A stretch of DNA of 37,706 bases, from contig JAGCSI010000140.1 of NCBI GenBank assembly GCA_017964255.1, positions 1-37,706 of the forward strand, written 5' to 3'. Shown piece after piece: positions 34,391-37,706 of this stretch (position 1 is the first letter of the stretch; each line of letters begins with the position of its first letter). The position numbers and the translations under genes are program-made. The notes under the pieces are model-generated. The model did no database searches, was not told the origin of the DNA, and saw only the letters and a list, made by a program, of their open reading frames with translations. The stretch comes from Bacteroidales bacterium (GTDB lineage: Bacteria > Bacteroidota > Bacteroidia > Bacteroidales > WCHB1-69).

Positions 34391-35878
34391 ATGGCCAAGA
34401 AAGCATACTATACAAATAAAAAAACGAACGCTCAAGTTACACAAAAGACAGCCGATGTTGTGAAGAAGGAAAAACCATGGTGGATTCTGGCTTTCAAATT
34501 TCTGTTTCTCTTTGCTTTAGTGACTTCCGTTGTTATCTATACGGATGCCAAAGGGTATTTTGAACCCGACCAGAGCAACAATCATACTTCAAAGAAATGG
34601 GATGCCTTTTACAAATTCACAGAAAAAGACACTGTTGATGTGGTACTGGTAGGTAACTCCCACTGTTATGCCGGTGTGAACCCCAAAAACCTGTCAGCCG
34701 CATTGGGCGCCAACTGTTTTGTGCTGGCATCGCCATCCACCACTATTATGGACTCCTATTATTGTCTGAAAGAAGCGTTGGAACGCACTCATCCTACCGT
34801 TGCCATTATTGAAACGTACGGTATCAGCAACAGTGTGAACCATGAATTGACGGAAGGTAGCCTTTCAGAGCAATTCAAAAGTTACAACGCACGCAAGAAT
34901 CTCCCCTTGAAACTCACCTCGATGCCTGTACTTTTTTCGCCAGAATATTACATACCCGCATGGTCAAAAACCATTCGCAATCACGACTTTATCTTCCGCG
35001 ACCGTAACCAAATAAAGACTAATGTAAAGCTGAACAAACAGAAACACAAGAAAAAAGACGACAAACTATACCTTGGCCGATTTGTAAGTTTTACCACAGG
35101 AATAGAAGACTCCACTATGGCAAAATACGATTCAATGGGTGCGCCTGTTGATGGGACAAAACATGAAGTCAACAATGAGAACATTCGCTATGTGCAGAAA
35201 ATCGTTGACTTATGCAAAAAGAACAATGTCACACCTGTTTTCGTCACTCTTCCCATGTATTACAGGCATATTGAGCACTATGACGCATGGAAAAAGACGA
35301 TATCATCTGTCATTACCCCAACTGGTGCCGCGTGGCTTGACCTCCAAGAACCTTACGACACAACAAGCTTCGATAGAAATTGTTTTGAAAACACAATGAG
35401 TGTTAACCAACACATGACCTATACCGGATCTTTGAGAGGAGCTTATAAAATCGCTCACTTTCTTGTAGATAGCCTGAAAATAGATTTTCCAAAACGAAAC
35501 GCCACAAAACATTGGAACGATTTATTCTATGGAGAAGAAGGTTACTTTGAGAATTATCCATCCCATAAAGATGACATCAGCAACATCCTTATATGTCAAA
35601 ACAAGACTTTTAATGAAATGGAAATCACTGATTGTATTCTGATTAAAGAGGAGACAAACAACACGCTCCTCGTAAAAGTCAAAAAGGAAACACTACAGGG
35701 ACAACCAGCGAACAAAATTCATATACTGGCCTCTATCCGATACAATGGTCAACAGATGATTGCGCCCTTGGAATGTCCGAGACACATTAACTATGACCCA
35801 ATCAATCATTATTTATATGCCATTTCACTCCTAAAAGAAGTGGAAATTCTGGACATACTGGATGTGCGAAAAGGTTAA
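34391..35878 (+). CDS. SGNH-like membrane-anchored partner of MBOAT
   Basis: The 495-residue product has a basic N-terminus, one membrane segment at about residues 31-50, and an extracytoplasmic domain. VVLVGNSHCYAGVNP puts Ser90 in the block I position of SGNH/GDSL esterases (DltD and AlgJ relatives). A candidate late-block His is in NQHMTYTGSLRGA (about residues 337-349), where the usual Asp is replaced by Asn, so the catalytic set is not fully confirmed. It would take the acyl group supplied by the MBOAT protein and place it on a polysaccharide. The last about 110 residues form a small beta-rich domain with no match that I recognise. Confidence 0.75.
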   Translation: MAKKAYYTNKKTNAQVTQKTADVVKKEKPWWILAFKFLFLFALVTSVVIYTDAKGYFEPDQSNNHTSKKWDAFYKFTEKDTVDVVLVGNSHCYAGVNPKNLSAALGANCFVLASPSTTIMDSYYCLKEALERTHPTVAIIETYGISNSVNHELTEGSLSEQFKSYNARKNLPLKLTSMPVLFSPEYYIPAWSKTIRNHDFIFRDRNQIKTNVKLNKQKHKKKDDKLYLGRFVSFTTGIEDSTMAKYDSMGAPVDGTKHEVNNENIRYVQKIVDLCKKNNVTPVFVTLPMYYRHIEHYDAWKKTISSVITPTGAAWLDLQEPYDTTSFDRNCFENTMSVNQHMTYTGSLRGAYKIAHFLVDSLKIDFPKRNATKHWNDLFYGEEGYFENYPSHKDDISNILICQNKTFNEMEITDCILIKEETNNTLLVKVKKETLQGQPANKIHILASIRYNGQQMIAPLECPRHINYDPINHYLYAISLLKEVEILDILDVRKG

Positions 35879-35968
35879 ATACGAAAAAATTCAATGTGCA
35901 AATTGGTTAATTAGCAAATTAGCTAATGTGCCAATGAGACAATGTACTAATGTGCCAATTTTAAGGCT
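35877..35968. repeat. intergenic repeat, copy 3 (longest)
   Basis: It begins at the stop codon of the SGNH-like gene with AAATACGAAAAAATTCAATG, continues with TTAATTAGCAAATTAG and several AATGTGCCAAT / AATGTACTAAT words, and ends TTTTAAGGCT. Block order is the same as in copy 2 at 32731-32790. It fills most of the convergent gap before the UDP-xylose synthase gene. Confidence 0.78.
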
Positions 35969-35979
35969 CTATAAACTAT

Positions 35980-36000
35980 CCTTTTTTTTAGAAAAAGGGA
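35980..36000. terminator. possible bidirectional terminator
   Basis: CCTTTTT and AAAAAGG form a 7-bp stem with a short T-rich loop between two convergent genes. The A/T content of the stem gives each strand a T-rich side. No other terminator is seen in this gap. Weak by base pairing alone. Confidence 0.4.
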
Positions 36001-36933
36001 CTACATTATCCCCTTGAAATACGCTATCGTCCGCTCCAGACCTTCCCTGAGTTCAATGATGGGATGCCAGTTCAGAACAGCCTTGGCTTTGTCAATAATG
36101 GGTTGGCGCTGCTGCGGATCGTCTTGCACTGCCGGATGGTAAATGATTTTGGATTTTGAACCCGTCAGCTCTACTACCAATTCCGCCAACTGCTTGATAG
36201 TAAATTCTTTAGGATTGCCAAGATTGACAGGACCAGTCACTTCTTCTTCCGTACTCATCATCCTGATAATGCCGTCAATCATGTCCTCACAATAGCAGAA
36301 GCTACGGGTTTGCGCGCCAGTGCCATAGATAGTGATATCCTCGTTTTTCAGGGCCTGCACAATGAAGTTGGACACTACCCTGCCGTCATCGGGCAGCATG
36401 CGGGGACCGTAGGTGTTGAAAATACGCACCACCTTAATTCTCACCTTGTTCTGGCGGTGATAGTCGAAGAAAAGGGTCTCGGCACAACGCTTGCCCTCAT
36501 CGTAGCAAGAGCGTATGCCGATGGGATTGACATTGCCCCAATATTCCTCGGGTTGCGGGTGCACAAAGGGATCGCCATACACCTCGCTGGTAGAGGCCTG
36601 CAAAATCTTGGCACCATTACGATTGGCCAATTCCAGCATGTTCACCGCCCCCACCACCGAAGTATTGATAGTTTTGATGGGGTCGTACTGGTAATGCACG
36701 GGCGAAGCAGGACAAGCTAAATTGTATATCTCATCCACCTCAATATCAAATGGTTCCGTAATATCATGGCGGATCACTTCGAAGTAAGGGTTGCCCATCA
36801 AGTGCACAATATTACGTTTACTGCCCGTAAAATAATTGTCGAGGCAAATCACATCGTTACCTTCCTTCAGCAGTCTTTCGCACAGATGCGAGCCCAAAAA
36901 ACCCGCACCCCCAGTCACTAATATTTTTTTCAT
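36001..36933 (-). CDS. UDP-glucuronate decarboxylase (UDP-xylose synthase)
   Basis: The 310-residue product is an extended SDR with GGAGFLG at residues 8-14, [10 protein letters not shown] (about 74-83), and the active site STSEVYG with Tyr144-x-x-x-Lys148 in the hallmark [28 protein letters not shown] and [10 protein letters not shown] complete the UXS pattern. The enzyme decarboxylates UDP-glucuronate to UDP-xylose for polysaccharides. I chose ATG 36933, which begins [12 protein letters not shown] as in the family; an upstream in-frame start at 36996 overlaps the promoter. It is divergent from the toxin-antitoxin operon. No UDP-glucose dehydrogenase is in the window to supply its substrate. 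Confidence 0.93.
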   Translation of the reverse strand: MKKILVTGGAGFLGSHLCERLLKEGNDVICLDNYFTGSKRNIVHLMGNPYFEVIRHDITEPFDIEVDEIYNLACPASPVHYQYDPIKTINTSVVGAVNMLELANRNGAKILQASTSEVYGDPFVHPQPEEYWGNVNPIGIRSCYDEGKRCAETLFFDYHRQNKVRIKVVRIFNTYGPRMLPDDGRVVSNFIVQALKNEDITIYGTGAQTRSFCYCEDMIDGIIRMMSTEEEVTGPVNLGNPKEFTIKQLAELVVELTGSKSKIIYHPAVQDDPQQRQPIIDKAKAVLNWHPIIELREGLERTIAYFKGIM

Positions 36934-36958
36934 GTTTTTTTCTAACTTATAGAATTTG

Positions 36959-36966
36959 CAAAAATA
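36959..36966 (-). promoter_or_regulatory. promoter for UDP-xylose synthase
   Basis: TATTTTTG on the minus strand matches the TAnnTTTG -7 element, 26 bases upstream of the chosen ATG. It supports the 36933 start over the 36996 one, which would lie upstream of this promoter. No clear -33 element. Confidence 0.55.
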
Positions 36967-37009
36967 CAAAAAACACTTTTTCTGCGTCTGAGTCAATAAG
37001 ATTTTTTAT

Positions 37010-37017
37010 TATCTTTG
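37010..37017 (+). promoter_or_regulatory. promoter of the hipBST-like operon
   Basis: TATCTTTG is an exact -7 element and TCTG at 36987-36990 lies 19 bases upstream, close to the TTTG -33 consensus with the right spacing. Transcription would begin at the first of three operator-like repeats, which fits autorepression. Confidence 0.75.
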
Positions 37018-37018
37018 C

Positions 37019-37114
37019 ACCCGAAAAGGTATAAACATTAGTACTTTCAACAATTTTATACCCGAAAGCATATAAACATCTGATTTTTAACAATTTTATA
37101 CCCGAAAGCATATA
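37019..37114 (+). promoter_or_regulatory. three operator-like direct repeats before hipB
   Basis: The motif ACCCGAAA followed by a GCATATAAA-like half occurs at about 37019, 37060 and 37100, spaced 41 and 40 bases. Copies 2 (37057-37074) and 3 (37097-37114) are identical over TATACCCGAAAGCATATA and share at least ten flanking bases; copy 1 is degenerate (GGTATAAA). TATA ends make each a partial inverted repeat. The sites lie between the -7 element and the hipB start, the last one touching the start codon. They are likely HipB binding sites for autoregulation. The spacing of about four helical turns would place bound dimers on one face of the DNA. Confidence 0.7.
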
Positions 37115-37118
37115 AATT

Positions 37119-37334
37119 ATGAACGAGACAAAGTTGTCAAAATTTGTAAAAGAACAACGTAAGATATACCATCTAACCCAAGTAGACCTGTCAGAGAAAT
37201 CAGGTGTGGGTCTTCGGTTTGTCCGTGATTTGGAACAAGGTAAACCCACATTACGGATGGACAAAGTGAACCAAGTGCTCAACATGTTCGGTGCGGAACT
37301 CGGTCCTGTAAAGATGGAAAGGAGTGAGTTATGA
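37119..37334 (+). CDS. hipB: HipB-like antitoxin, XRE-type repressor
   Basis: The 71-residue product has a single helix-turn-helix of the Cro/XRE type: KEQRKIYHLTQVDLSEKSGV (about residues 11-30), with the recognition helix in GLRFVRDLEQGKPTLRMDKV. HipB is a dimeric DNA-binding antitoxin that represses its own operon and binds the kinase toxin. It lacks a long C-terminal extension. It overlaps the next gene by ATGA, so the two are coupled. The operator-like repeats immediately upstream and the hipS- and hipT-like genes downstream support the assignment. Confidence 0.85.
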   Translation: MNETKLSKFVKEQRKIYHLTQVDLSEKSGVGLRFVRDLEQGKPTLRMDKVNQVLNMFGAELGPVKMERSEL

Positions 37335-37660
37335 AGCAGGCGGAAGTTTATTTTCAGGACAAATTGGCAGGCATACTTACAGAAGATGAAAACGGATACA
37401 CGTTCACCTACTCGGAAAAGTATGTCTCTGAACATGAGACACCCATCAGTTTGACAATGCCCATACAGGCAAAGTCATATACGAGCAACATTCTGTTTCC
37501 TTTTTTTGACGGTTTAATTCCCGAAGGATGGCTGTTGGATATTGCCCAGGCCAACTGGAAAATCAACCCGCGTGACCGGATGTCGCTTTTGTTGGCTTGT
37601 TGCAAAGATTGTATTGGAGCAGTGAGTGTCGTGGATATTTCAAACCAAGAAAACCAATAA
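37331..37660 (+). CDS. HipS-like protein (HipA N-terminal subdomain)
   Basis: The 109-residue product corresponds to only the N-terminal subdomain of HipA: AEVYFQDKLAGILTEDENGYTFTYSEKY, PISLTMPIQ, LFPFFDGLIPEGWLLDIAQANWKI and DRMSLLLACCKDCIGAVSV are recognisable in order. In HipA these residues are fused to the kinase; in three-gene HipBST systems they form the separate HipS, which neutralises the HipT kinase. The complete stop at 37658 and an ATG four bases later show a natural split and not a frameshift. It lies between the hipB and kinase genes as in known HipBST loci. Confidence 0.85.
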   Translation: MKQAEVYFQDKLAGILTEDENGYTFTYSEKYVSEHETPISLTMPIQAKSYTSNILFPFFDGLIPEGWLLDIAQANWKINPRDRMSLLLACCKDCIGAVSVVDISNQENQ

Positions 37661-37663
37661 AAT

Positions 37664-37706
37664 ATGGCAAAGTGTTTGTGTTGTTATCAGGATTTAGAAG
37701 AAGGAA
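37664..37706 (+). CDS. start of HipT-like kinase gene, cut by window end
   Basis: Only 14 codons are present, reading MAKCLCCYQDLEEG. A short Cys-x-Cys-Cys start of this kind is what I recall at the N-terminus of Bacteroidota HipA kinase-domain proteins, where it looks like half of a zinc-binding site. Position after hipB and hipS, three bases past the hipS stop, makes the toxin kinase the obvious candidate. The assignment rests on context because the kinase body lies outside the window. Confidence 0.6.
   Translation, partial: MAKCLCCYQDLEEG

Noticed and set aside
37331..37706. Frameshifted hipA pseudogene
   Set aside because: Each part has its own start and stop, ATGA coupling and normal domain borders, as in three-gene HipBST, so a natural split is more likely.

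Overview
The window reads as chromosomal DNA of a Bacteroidota bacterium, probably Bacteroidales. Three things point there: a type IX secretion (T9SS) gene group (porU, porV, a porP/sprF-family gene and gldJ), promoters of the Bacteroidota -7 type (TAnnTTTG, often TATCTTTG or TAATTTTG), and AT-rich intergenic repeats instead of strong Shine-Dalgarno sites. No rRNA, tRNA, phage or insertion-sequence genes were seen.

Layout. (1) Positions 1-290 hold a cluster of small palindromes and a 52-54 bp tandem repeat that runs into the end of cdsA. (2) Positions 259-6979, minus strand, hold porU-porV-ispF-cdsA, with a telomere-like GGTTAG array between ispF and cdsA. (3) Positions 7140-10079, plus strand and divergent from porU, hold a porP/sprF-like gene, gldJ and a small lipoprotein gene, closed by a clear terminator. 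(4) Positions 10198-20007 hold a tightly coupled ten-gene operon. It carries legB, legC, legH, legI, legG, ptmE and legF for CMP-legionaminic acid, then a class-III aminotransferase, a YafV-like omega-amidase and a PtmA-like dehydrogenase. (5) Positions 20104-28945 start from an apparent internal promoter and form a surface-glycan block: a large glycosyltransferase, an ATP-grasp/SDR fusion, two GT2 enzymes, two tandem FdtA-like cupins, then a separate ATP-grasp, SDR and HAD trio. (6) Positions 29029-32697, minus strand, hold a sugar aminotransferase and a YfhO-type membrane protein. (7) Positions 32945-35878 hold an MBOAT acyltransferase and an SGNH-like partner. (8) Positions 36001-36933, minus strand, hold a UDP-xylose synthase. 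(9) Positions 37119-37706 hold a split hipBST-type toxin-antitoxin operon with three operator-like repeats, cut by the window end.

How the parts may work together: PorU and PorV release T9SS cargo and attach it to an anionic LPS at the cell surface, and most of the remaining window makes sugars and transferases for a surface polysaccharide. A legionaminic-acid glycan made next to the T9SS attachment machinery is the main biological theme. It may be the anchor LPS or a glycan placed on secreted proteins. That link is inferred from position only.

The least familiar content is (a) the aminotransferase / omega-amidase / PtmA trio placed between legF and the end of the legionaminic operon, which could be a glutamine-driven amination module, and (b) the ATP-grasp + SDR pairing, found once as a fusion and once as separate genes in the same cluster.
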